Source: Ascaris suum
Taxonomy: Eukaryota > Nematoda > Chromadorea > Rhabditida > Ascarididae
Reading direction: 5' to 3'
DNA length: 64,000 nt
Assembly: GCA_013433145.1 (NCBI GenBank)
Contig: CM024186.1
Coordinates: forward strand, 62,001-126,000
Shown: piece after piece, positions 26,935 to 38,288 of the stretch
Layout of the letters: each line of letters starts with the position of its first letter
How positions within the stretch are numbered: the stretch's first letter is position 1
Position numbers and translations under genes: made by a program
The notes under the pieces: generated by a model
Seen by the model: only the letters and a program-made list of their open reading frames with translations
Told to the model about the DNA's origin: nothing
Database searches by the model: none

Positions 26935-29900
26935 TACGGTCACTGTCGTTTCCTCACTTCCGCCCACTCCTCTTATTTGTGTATTAGTATACCTTTTCGT
27001 TTTTTTTTTCGAACAAAGGGACGGTATTTTCTGATTCCTCATGATGCTCTCTGTTACTATCAATTCGATAAGTGACATGAATTTAACATAATTATAGTGC
27101 TTGAACTGCTTAAAAGGAAAGAGGGAAGAGGTTAGTACTAACTTATGCTTCAGTAAGTACTCGTATGCCTTTTTATATCTATCGATAAACTTTACAATCG
27201 GGTGAAGAACCGAGCAGATTCATTGCATTGACTGTGCAGATGGGTTTCAGTTCAGAAGCACTTATAGCTGCATGTGCAAACGAATAATGGGGGGAGGGGG
27301 TGGGTGGGGAGAGCATAATACACATTAGTCTTGGAGTACGCATATGAGATTTAATGATCGACGTGCGGCAATAAGGTGTTAAGCACAGCTGATTGCTTTA
27401 AATTTCATTTACCGCACCCGCGAGTTCCCTAGTTATTAACGATTGCATTGAGGAAAAAAGATTTTCCTCGAACAAATAGTTGTAGTTGATCCCAGGTGCA
27501 CGAATGAAATGTAATTAACTTCACTGATCGACAGCGGAGACAATTCGGTGAACTGAGCAGGTAGAGTGACCGTCTTCAGCATTCTGCGTTGGTTATTTCC
27601 TATTTAGAACGACATAGTTTAATTGTTAGATGTTGTTTAAGGTCAGCAGCGAATGAAGATGACGGTTCTTTCCAGGTGCTCTCTGTAAAATGAACAGCAC
27701 CATCGACATGTCCGAATACATCTTGCCATGTAATTTAATTGTACAACAGTATAAATTGTAAACTATGTTTTTTTTACATTCCAACACTTCGATAAGCTCT
27801 TCAAGGAGGACATAACAAGAATAAGACGTCAGTGCATGTAGAAACATCCATATTTTACAACATGGCCCAGACGTCAATGCCGACACAACAAACCCAGCAT
27901 CATACAGCATATACCAGAAGTCTTCGAGCATAGGATATCAACGGTGCAGGAGGGATTCGGCCGAACTTTGGTTTTGATAAGATAAACGGGCTGCAGTCGC
28001 AGGAAACGCTGCATTGCGCATTTACATAGACCACAATAAGCTTTATAGCACGCTAAGGCTCGATTTGATACTACATCACAAGTAGGTAACGTTCAACGTT
28101 GATGGCGTTGCGATACGCAAATTCTGGCTCAATTCGAGTGGGTCGGTTTCTGAGGTTCTGCATGAGAGTTTTTCTTCGAAACGCACGGACATAAAATGGC
28201 GGGGGCGGTTGAGCATGAAACCCGTTTCTGTTCTGGCACTTAGATCAAAAGGATTTTTGGCTTAGGCAGAGGCCAGCGATCTGCGAATGTTTGCGTCGCT
28301 CTTTTTTGACGTTTGCGTTCTCCCTTCCTGCACTGGGAAATTTGATCACTATATATGTTTTATCTTCTGCAGACAGCAATTATTCCACTTTTTCATTCAT
28401 CGTATGAATTCCGAATAATGGCAAATGCTCACGTTTTCCTCCTCAAAACATACAGTTCATTCTTTGTCCTAATGGCAGCACATCTTTTCGAATATTCCGC
28501 ATAGTTTTTCTTGCACAAGAAGAACGTGCAGAGAGCGAGGATGATGCTTGCAAAGCATAAAAACGGCGAACGTTTATCTAGAAACTTCCACGTTCTTGAT
28601 CTCTGATTCACGTTCTAGATTACGTTGTAGGACAAGGATTCTTCGATGGTCATCTTTGACTGTCGGCAAGTGGAAAGACCAAAAAATATCGTGTGCCATC
28701 GTAAGTCCCTTGAGCAAATAATATATGTATGTGAAACCGCGTGGTTCATATTAAACTATTCAACGCAGCGATTTGCTTTCGCAGCACTTATCTTTCAATA
28801 ATATCAATCATCAATTCAATTTTGATGTATTTTTGGTGCACTTGAAGCATGGTCGATCAGTAAATCACGAAACTGCGCAATTGAAGTGAAGCTTCGATTG
28901 GAATACCGCTAATATCTTCTTCAGGATTTACGTTCATGACACATTGTTAATGCGTGCACCTTTTACCTGCGGTTGAGTGTGGTGTGTCCATTGCTCTTGT
29001 TCTGCTGCAGTTTTGCGGAGAGTAGATGCGCTATGATATAAAGATGAGTTAGCCCCCTTCTATTCTTTGGGATTGATTTATGGGAATGAGAAAATCAAAT
29101 TTTCAAGCGATGACATCTCGCCAAAACGATGGTGGGTGGGAATTTCTTAACTCAAGTTCGACCAAATATTCGAAACAACCCCAATTTTTGAAAAATCCTT
29201 GCCCCGCTGATCCACAGAATTCCACTCCTCACGCAGTTCGAGGAGTATTTTGGTCAATAAACGCTTCTTTTCTCTCAGCAGATAACACTACTGCAGCACA
29301 ATGCAATATTGCAGCCCTTCCGAAAATGCTATGCAGTGGCAAATCTGAGTCCTGACACAACACTACATGAAAATACATGAAATACACCGCATTTTGCAAG
29401 CGGCAGATGTGATACTTTCACTAGTGTCATAAAAATGCATACTTTAACAGGAAATTTGATGCGTCCCTCCGCTTCGTCATTTGAGGTGATGTGCGTTCAA
29501 CGTTGTGGGATGGCAGCTTCCTCACTGCTATCTTCTTCGTCTTAATCTATTTGTCTGTGTAGGTTAAGAATTAGAGTGTTGTAACCGTCAGTACAACCGA
29601 CTGGCTGCAATGTTAGTCAAAAATCAGCTTGAATCTATGGTGGGATAAAGTTGAGAGCAGCCGGAAAAGCATGCTGAAGACTCTAGGATAGTATAAGGGT
29701 CCAGTGATTTAGATTTACGAGTGATGATTACTTTTCATGGCCTTGGGGCCTTGCCTTAACCTCGCGGAGCTTCTAAAATCATTGCCCTGATTCCTAATAT
29801 TATTGCCAATTTTGGGCATTCCCACACATTTTCGAGTTTTGGAATTTCGTCAGAGTCCCCTCGCAGCTCTGGACTTCACACCAAAGTCCCCAAAGAGTGA

Positions 29901-30590
29901 GCCCCTGATTTCAGCGAGGCCCCATCTTCCCCGGTCTCCGGGGGCCAGAAAGCCATGAGGTTCAAGGCCTCCAACTTCCGCAGTCATCGTCTTTCAGGGA
30001 CTCGAGTATTAATAGCGATCACTATAACAACTTTCGGCGTTTTTTAAGGCCGCATAAGAATTTTTTGCATCTTCGGAATAAGAAAAAAAACTGCACTATT
30101 CGCAAATTTTTAAAAGGCCGCATAAGAAGGATTTTCCTTCCGTGGATTTGCCAGCGATTGGTTTTTGAACTTTACGAGAGTTTTAGCTTTGTGACATCGT
30201 AAAGTTTGACTTTACGCAGTCAAACGCTCAGGCGCATGCGGAAAAAATAATTTTATGCTGGATTTATATAACAGTCGTTTTTGTTGTACTATGTTACCTC
30301 CTATGTTACAGACAGCTTGATTCTGCAAACGATTATTTACAGACGTACTGCAGAAAGAGCATATCATAGTACCCTCCACGCCACCTAAAATCCTTCTTGT
30401 TGCACTGCTAAGAGATTTCCCGGGAACTCCAAATGTTTCTCGTTATTGACTTATAAGATTACGAGGAAATTGCATTCTCTTTACCATGCAAATTATTAAT
30501 GACATCCCGAAACGTATGCAAATTGTGCGGAGACTATAAATACCGTTTGTGCAGGATTTGGTATCATTTGTCATATAATTTTCAACGGTA
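26935..30590. other. Intergenic region, repeats but no firm gene
   Basis: I cannot support an exon in this interval before the phosphatase start. A minus-strand frame around 27626-27931 has an acceptor-like site but no partner exons. The GC-rich segment from about 29735 stands out from its AT-rich surroundings and is listed separately. Confidence 0.4.
29735..30140. repeat. GC-rich segment with a duplicated A/T-flanked motif, possible mobile-element relic
   Basis: About 260 bases (29740-30000) are much richer in G and C than their neighbours (for example CCTTGGGGCCTTGCC and CCCCGGTCTCCGGGGGCC). They are followed by two copies of an AAGGCCGCATAAGAA motif set in T/A runs, at about 30048-30065 and 30114-30131. 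No open frame spans it. The composition shift and the duplication suggest a short non-autonomous element; no terminal repeats were proven. Confidence 0.4.
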
Positions 30591-30604
30591 GCGGTGAATG
30601 TTCG

Positions 30605-33600
30605 ATGGGACGCGGCAGTCGTCGAGCGTCTAAAAAGGATGAAACGAAAAGTGAGGGACCGGTACGAGGTGGGTTGGATATCTATGAGGTGGCCGCTCAA
30701 GTTCCACAATGATGGACGTTGAGTGTTTACTTGTATTAGCGCAACTCGAGCAGCTAACGAATAAAAACGCTTTTATAAACTGTTCCACGTTTTCCTTTCG
30801 AGCTCATCCGACTAGTGATTCGTCTAATTGCAGCCTGAAGGAGCCTCCGTAGTGGACAAATTAGTAGTTAAATACTGCAGCATTCTGATGGGGAATCTGT
30901 GTTCAAGGCTACGGGTAGAAACCGCATAATCCCAAATCAGGCTCTATTCTGAAGCACAACAGAAGGAAAACATAAAGCATTAGCTGCGGTACATGCAGCA
31001 TGAAAATAAAGGAGCAGTCGGAGGCAAAATAAACGATGATGAAGGACCGATCCATTGTGCATCCGTCCCTGTCTTATACAGTAACCTCATTTACATATTT
31101 CTTTCTCGCTTGTGGAGAAGTGGGTCTTAGTCCCCTTTCAACATCCTTCCTAGCCCCAAACGTATAAAATCAGCATTCCCTGGCAGGCAGCGGTGGCTGT
31201 TTCGGTTCTTAGCAGGCTTTTTCAAAGGGAAATCGCAATGCGCAGAGCAGTTTGGTAACTTGATTTCACGACTGAAGCAAATCACGTAGAGTAGAAACAA
31301 TGAGGTTCTCAGTAACTGAGAGAATGATTCAATTAAAAAAAACAATCTGTGAAGAGTGAAACACGATGCATCCTTTGTTGCGTACAGCTTACAATTCATT
31401 GTGGTGCACATCCAGATCAAGCGAGGATTTTAGTCATTGTACTATAAAATTCAGGAAGCAGTTAGGAGTGCTGGGTGTATACTGCAGGCGTAAAAAATTT
31501 CGAGCGACATACTGTAACTTGAGATAACTCACTGGTTCTAGGAGCACTACTTTATTTTAGATGCGCATTCTCGTCGAGTTTCTCAAATGGGAATATCTTC
31601 CGCAATTCAAAGCGCCGAGGGAGCTTTGAATTCAAAGAATGAGCATATACATTTTAGATGCAAACATGTTGAAGTATAATGACTCATCGAGTTCCTATTC
31701 AATTCAGTGTTTGATATGAAACGAGGTTTTTGTATCATTGAAACGAACTGATCATGTAGGTAGTCGAAGAAAACGAAACAAAAGAGTTAACATAAATGAA
31801 GATGAAGTGACACAAGACGACCGTGAGGAAAAGAAAAGATGCTCGAAGGAAGGAGGCAAGAAAGTCAACGTAAGGCCTTCGTATTGCTACATTGGCTCCA
31901 TCAATTGTGCATTAGTCACCTTTCGTTATTTCCTCACAAACTGACGCACAGGTACTGCCCGATATTAATAGAGGAAGTCTTCCATTGTTACTTACTGCAT
32001 CATCCTCTAACTTTTTTAAAGAAATTGTGATAACTCTTTAATATAAATAGCCTTCTATAAATTTTGTTGCTGGGACTCTGGGAAGTGCCCTCGTTATGAA
32101 CAATGCGAAATTGTTAGAATCTGCTTGAGTGACGCATCTGAAATTCTTGCTTGCTCTTAGAAGAAAGCATCGTTGATTTTGAAAGTTAGTTTTCGTCTAT
32201 CGCTGCTTTTGAGCTACTTCGTTTTGAAGAGCTTTCAGAGAGTTCGCACAACACGATCCTCGCCAGCAGTGGTGCTCGGTAAAACACAAGTAACCCCTGA
32301 AGCCATGATAGCGATTGATGCGTTCGTGTCGGCTGTTTGTGCTGCAGGTCTTCTTTTCCACAAAACATTGTGTGCCTCTAAAGCAGATTGTTTTGTTAGC
32401 ATGGGCGTGAACCAAGGTGGGTAAGGAGCACATCTCCCCCCCTCCCCTCCACCCTTCGCCCCAACTTCAGAAATTCAAAGGTCCCACGTAGAATTCGCAA
32501 AAGGAATAGACTACACTCACCTTCTCAGGAAAGTTTCCTTCCCCGATTCCAACTGTTGGAATAAAGTTAGGCCCCCGTATGTCGAAATTTATTTATAAGA
32601 TAGCCAAAAAGTATGAGATCATATGAATATGCATAGAACTGAAACCACATGTGGAACAAATTTTCTCAAGCTGCTACAGCTCCCGATTTCCAGCATCATG
32701 TATGCAACCCCTCACAAGAGTGATCGCAAACACTTCCTCATTTCAGCTTTTGCCATTTCCTCCTTTTCGGATGCATGTACTTTTCGCTGCTGTTTACTTC
32801 CGAAACATATTCAGTGATTAGGGGAATGTGAAAGCGGACAATTTTGCTTGTTAACACCGATTAATGACAGAGATAAAGTAGAACAACTCGTACAGCATTG
32901 ATTGCAGAGAAGTGCTGGAACGTGTTTTGTTCAGGTGTGGATGGACTGAGGAAGGAGTTCGCTGAGCTGAAGGGTTACACACCCCCCGACTTCAACCACA
33001 ACCAATGCATGGCCAACGAAAGCAAGAATCGCTACAGAGATGTGGTGTGCTTAGATGCGACTCGAGTTGTTCTAACACTCAACGTCCCTCCAGAATGCGA
33101 CTACATTCATGCTAGTTGGGTCAAGATGGAGGGCATTGATAAAGTGTTCATTGCTGCACAGGTGGCGTGATACCTGCTCGTTTACCCATCTGCAGTTTTT
33201 TCTAAATCCATAACGGTACAATGCTGCGAACGATGGTGGGTCTCCGTCACTGAGTCCCTTCGATTCAAAGGAATGCGTGCTCTTGTCTGCCGCGCCCAAT
33301 AGAGATTGTTTAAGATCAATGATAGTATTTTCTATCGGATTGCAGAAGACGGTACAAAATCGAGTTTTCCACGATTTCTTCCTATAGTGAAATATTATGT
33401 CCTTTATTTTGACTTCTGGACGCCTTTTGTGCCTCAAAAGCTCTTGATGAATAAGTGTGGACTCTCAAAAAGTTCAAACTACATGTGGCAGCCTCCCTTC
33501 CCATTTCTGGCATTGTTCTCTCCCTTCTCCCCGCCCCCACACTTCTCCTCTGCTTAAATATCCGCACTGTTCTGCATGCTGTATATGGTAGAATTGCTTC

Positions 33601-36600
33601 CCAGTTCTCATCTCAAATGTTTTCAAATTAGCCAGCGGTATGTGTATTGCCCTGTGCAAAGCTTGCCGATTATACACACATCGATTCTGAGAGCAGTGTA
33701 TGGTCTAAGTCTGTCTCATAAACGGAGAAAAATGGAATCAGTCGTATTGTCTTGTATTTCTTCACTATCTCATTTGTCAGAGCATGTCCAAATTCCTGGT
33801 TTAGAGCTCTTGGTGAATCAAAAATAAGGCAGCACGCTTTTTCCCGCGGAAAGTTCTTCTCCCACAAGCTGCATTTATCATGCCCCTCCCTTTGTGTTCG
33901 CATGCAGCGTGTCAGCGAAACTCCGTTCCCGCCTTCGTATGCGTGATCCAGGGATACAAAACGTGTTTTTTTGGCATGTGCAGCTGGCGCTATGTCTGCA
34001 GTCATTCATTTCCTTCATTTGTTGTTTTCTTCGCTTCCTATGCTTCTTTCACCAAATATGAAAGCATAGAAATGCGGGATGTATTCAGGAACATTTACAT
34101 TAAAACAAGATACATGTAGGTGTTTAGAGCCATTGAAATCCGTTTTTTTCAAGTAATATCCCTGCGTTTCTGAGAGCCGTTTTCTATGCTCAAGCTATGC
34201 TCATCGACAGCCTATGCTCAAGCTCTCTGAGATTTTACTCGTTTGTATTCCGAACAGCATAGCACGTTTTTATTTCATGGTGAATAACAAGCTTCAGGTC
34301 CTTAAGTTGTCCCTCGACTCTGACCAAACATGTTTCTATCAACATTGTTCACCGGCTTGTAAAGATCAATACGGAGAACGGCAAGGTGTGACATGAATAC
34401 TCTCAAACAGACATGAAGCATGGCTGATCGTGATCGCTAGCATTATGTTATCAGCTCAAGCAAATGTTGCATATACATAGACCAATGAATGAATATTTGT
34501 TAGGGCCCGCTCGATGAGACGATTTCTGATTTTTGGCGCATGGTTTTCCAAGAAGAGGTGAGGACTATTTTGATGCTAACAAAAACCGTCGAGAACTCAA
34601 AGAACAAATGTGCGCAATATTGGCCAGTCGAGAGTGGTGCCTACCAGACTTACGGATGCATGTTCATCAACAATAAAAAGGTAGGTTCTCCTAGTTATCT
34701 TGAGCAATGAAAAGCAATTTCTGGTTTATAGGATGCAAATTCGCTTCAGCCCACTTCCGTTCAGAGAGATTTCCGTGCATTCAGGTTGCACTTATGAACT
34801 CATGACCTCATTCGGATGTTTTGCCTGCATGCATACGACATAGTTTTTTCTATTTGATGCAGCATCCAAATGGAGACGACATAACGTTCTTTGACTATAG
34901 AAAATTCCGCATATTTTAGGATCAGTCCTTTCCACAGTGACTGGACGAGTAAGAGAGTTGGTCAGGATAATTTAGGTTGTCGCTGTTGGGAAAAACAAGC
35001 ACCATGTAAAACGCAGTATGGTTTCAGTTGGGTTGTTTATGTCAACATTTATCACCACCAAATTTTTCAACGTAAATGAAAACCCTTATCACGGTTTGCT
35101 AAGTGACAGTGTGTGCCTATTTACAGGTGGAAAATGACGATAAGTTTATTATCAGCACAATAGAAGTGCTTCCGGAGGGCTGCTCAAACTCAATCCTTGT
35201 AAAACTGATACAGATGACCGATTGGCCGGATCGGGGAGTCCCCAACAGTGGAATGAGTGTCTTGAGGCTCCTTAAACGCATTCTACCGGTATGCAGACCA
35301 ACTGCTGCTTATTACGCAACTCGAATTATTGGTTTGTTATGCAAATTGCATCGATTGGCCACATGAATGTGCAAAATTGAGTTGCCATCGGTCGACTTCT
35401 AGGACAGCTGTCAAACAAATCGGCGAGAAAAGGAAGTCGACTTCAAGAACATAGTTAACCTCTTCTAAAGATTTCTAACTAAATCAGAATCTATGCTATT
35501 ACGGATCACCTGTTGCGTAAGTTGACCATTAGTTAACATTTTGTCCGCGAGAGTATGATTGCGGGCTACTTTTTTCGTGCAGGCAAAAAGTCTACTTACC
35601 AAATCGTCTAATCCCATATCAAACCAATGAATATGTCGAATGCGCTGTGTATTTCTGTCGAGACCAACCGATCGCATTGGACTGAACCGAATTTGTTATT
35701 CGCATTGCTGCTGCTGCAGTCGATGAGCCATCTTATCAACTGTTAGCACCCGCCATTTTGATAGGGTTTCGTAGTGCCGAGCATATCAGGATTCATCTAA
35801 CATTACAAATCAATAACATATTTTAGTCGACATGAAAAAGGAACAAGTAAGAGTAACCAAAAGTCCTAGTTCGAGTCATGAACCTGATATTGCCATATCT
35901 CAGGAACTTCGAGTGCTGATTATGGCAATAGAGGTCCGCTTTTCATGTCCCATAAATTGTCGGTTATGGATGAGTGTGCAGCTTGCTAGGCAGGAATAAA
36001 ATCAATGTTCTATTGCACATCTCAGACCTATAGAAAAACAAAAATTTTATGTGTGCAGTTGCGAGATAATTAATAAGAGAGATCGCAGATAGCCGCGCAA
36101 ATTCCGTCTGTATTTATATTTGGCTAAAACATCTATGATGGATTAAATATTTATAAGGGATCCTCTATAAAAGAGGTCGAGTGTAAGGTTATCCATTGCT
36201 AAGAGTTTGATCAAGTGGAAGCAAAAAATGAAGTGAAAGCTTGATTAATTGATGAATGGTTGTTTCATGGTGGTCCATGTGTAGTGCATTGTTCTGCTGG
36301 AATCGGACGAACTGGTGCCGTTATCTCAATCGAAACATCTATTCAACGCCTCTGGAAGGGAATTAAAGTCAATGTAACTTTCACTGCATGATGTTTTCTT
36401 ATTTTACATCACGGAATTGAGCACTATTCCTCAGTTTGAAACCTATGAAGTTGTCCGAGGTAATTTCCGTATCATGTCAGAATTTGTTAGTTCAGTCGAG
36501 CACCAGGCGAAAACAGCTGCAAGCTTTAGATTTACTCATTAGTGTCATTGCGATTCTTTTCGAGAATATCAATGCAAAGAATTTACAGGTGAGCCTTCCT

Positions 36601-36905
36601 ACCTTTCGCGGCTTGCAGTTTAATCTTCGTCCTTTCCTTGTTGGTGAACTGAAAGCAGTTGATGGACACAAACAGGTCTGTTCAAGAATTAGCGCGCCGC
36701 GATCGCAGTGCAGGCCGGCGAAAATGTGTGAGAATGACCACATCGTTGTAAACAGATGCGGCCTGAACGAAGAGTGTGAAAGGCTGAAATGGGAAATATT
36801 TAGGTTCCTGACGTACTGAAGGAATTGCGAGCTCAAAGGGCATCAAGCATTCAGACAGAGGGGCAATACGTCTTCACTTACCTCTCAATACTTTATTACA
36901 TCAGT
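30605..36905 (+). CDS. Classical protein tyrosine phosphatase
   Basis: Exons: 30605-30668, 31760-31869, 32239-32347, 32935-33161, 34504-34680, 35127-35288, about 36269-36373 and 36804-36905 (352 residues visible). A basic, Ser/Lys/Arg-rich N-terminus (residues 1-70) precedes one catalytic domain: phosphotyrosine loop KNRYRDV (about 125), DYIHAS (normally DYINAS), CAQYWP, WPD loop TDWPDRGVP (W262, D264), P-loop HCSAGIGRTG (C291, R297) and Q-loop QTEGQY (about 335). It should hydrolyse phosphotyrosine, with Cys291 as nucleophile, Asp264 as general acid and Gln335 positioning water. A basic tail plus one domain resembles the greatly expanded nematode PTPs, many sperm-enriched in C. elegans (family knowledge). 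Phases match except before the active-site exon, where no AG acceptor is visible in frame. After 36905 either a GTGAGT donor is used or the frame reads on to TAG at 36971. Confidence 0.85.
33405..33490 (+). repeat. Dispersed coding-like repeat, copy 1 (in phosphatase intron)
   Basis: This resembles the minus-strand sequence at about 41710-41795. Translated in the same frame the two share W(K/T)PFV-Q--L-MNKCGL-K, with several differences at third codon positions. It looks like a fragment of a repeated protein-coding element, such as a transposon, inserted in the intron. Family not identified. Confidence 0.4.
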
Positions 36906-37003
36906 GTGAGTTTGTCATATTTGCTTATCGGGAGCGACTCTAACTTCCAAATAAATACCATTAAGTCTTAGCTATAACGCCAATTTTCGTGGATGAAAAA
37001 GTC

Positions 37004-37141
37004 CACGGAAAAAATGCGAATTTGCAGAGATTGCATTAAGTGGTTGGGGGGGGGGGGAGGGGGAATGACAGGTTATTGTGGAAAAATGTGAATTTGCAGA
37101 GATTGCATTAATAGGTTGGAGGGGGTGGGGAGAGGGGGAGG
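37004..37141 (+). repeat. Imperfect tandem duplication (two units of about 68 bases)
   Basis: The sequence TGCGAATTTGCAGAGATTGC and its near copy TGTGAATTTGCAGAGATTGC start about 70 bases apart, each followed by ATTAA, GGTTGG and a G-rich run. The duplication lies in the gap between the two convergent genes. Confidence 0.7.
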
Positions 37142-37261
37142 AAGACAAGTTGTTATCACTTCTTTCTGCGAGAAGAGGACAGTTACGAAAGTATTTTATT
37201 ATGAGAAATTATATGGAATCTATTCTCAAAAAATTCTTCCGCACGAATAATTATTTTTTTC

Positions 37262-38207
37262 TCATTTGGTGATATTCGAAAGCAGTGATTTTTTTCGGCT
37301 CATTAAAAAGTGCATAAGATCAATATTCGTCCGCAATTTGAGAATGATAGAAACGTTTGAGATACCGAAGTGCATAATTTTCAGGCAAAAATACCGAAAC
37401 ATCGCGACGCAATTTTGAAGTTCCACAACGATTATAAAGCTGCGATGCTTGTCTAGAATGCACTCTTTTACAGATTCGTTCTCATAAACTATTCGTAACG
37501 GTTTGCCGTTCTCACAAACAATCAACGCTACTTGCACTGTTCCTCTATCTTCCGTTTCAGTTGTGAACTGAACGAATTTTGGCCGCAAATCACTTGGAAC
37601 TGAGGTTGCAATCTGTATAATAGACCCAGATTATTGCATAAAAGAAAGGGAACTTTCGGGAGGGGGAGGGAGGGAGGTGGAACGGCAAAACCTGCGTAGA
37701 ACGTAGTCAATCCAACAACAGACATGTTCTTGATGAGTCAAATTGTTCATTTAGTTGCCACATCCATCAAAAATTAAAGCTGCAAAAGAAACGTGGTAAT
37801 TGCTTTGCGTGCCTCAAAGGATCTGTGGATATTTTATCTCAGCGATGCAACACTCCCGTCTGTTCTGTTGCGTTTTGCAAACAAGGCATTATGAGCGTTT
37901 CATTGCATTCATTTCATATCGACAAATTAACAGCTGTGACTGCTCAAAATTAACAGGATGAGTGCCATCAGAAGCTCAGAAGTAACGTTTAACAGCGAAG
38001 CCGTTTTCACCGTTTTATCACACTTGAGACACCTATTCGGCTTCGGCCTTAGCCAAGAGATGTGATAATATGAGGCGGAAACTAAGTCCAGCCGCCAATT
38101 CATTTACGCATAGTGCATCGCATTCCTCTTACAGCTAAAACATCTCACATAACAGGCTCGTTCAAGTGGATATGCACGGTAAAAGACCGTAACCTACGTG
38201 ACCGTTG

Positions 38208-38288
<81 letters not shown>

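Noticed and set aside
33670..34005. Minus-strand frame of 111 codons in a phosphatase intron
   Set aside because: No acceptor, donor or family match. It may be part of the repeat inserted in that intron but cannot be supported as a gene.
36436..36836. Frames of 114-127 codons on both strands
   Set aside because: They lie in the intron between two strong phosphatase exons and overlap the last one; no conserved motif.
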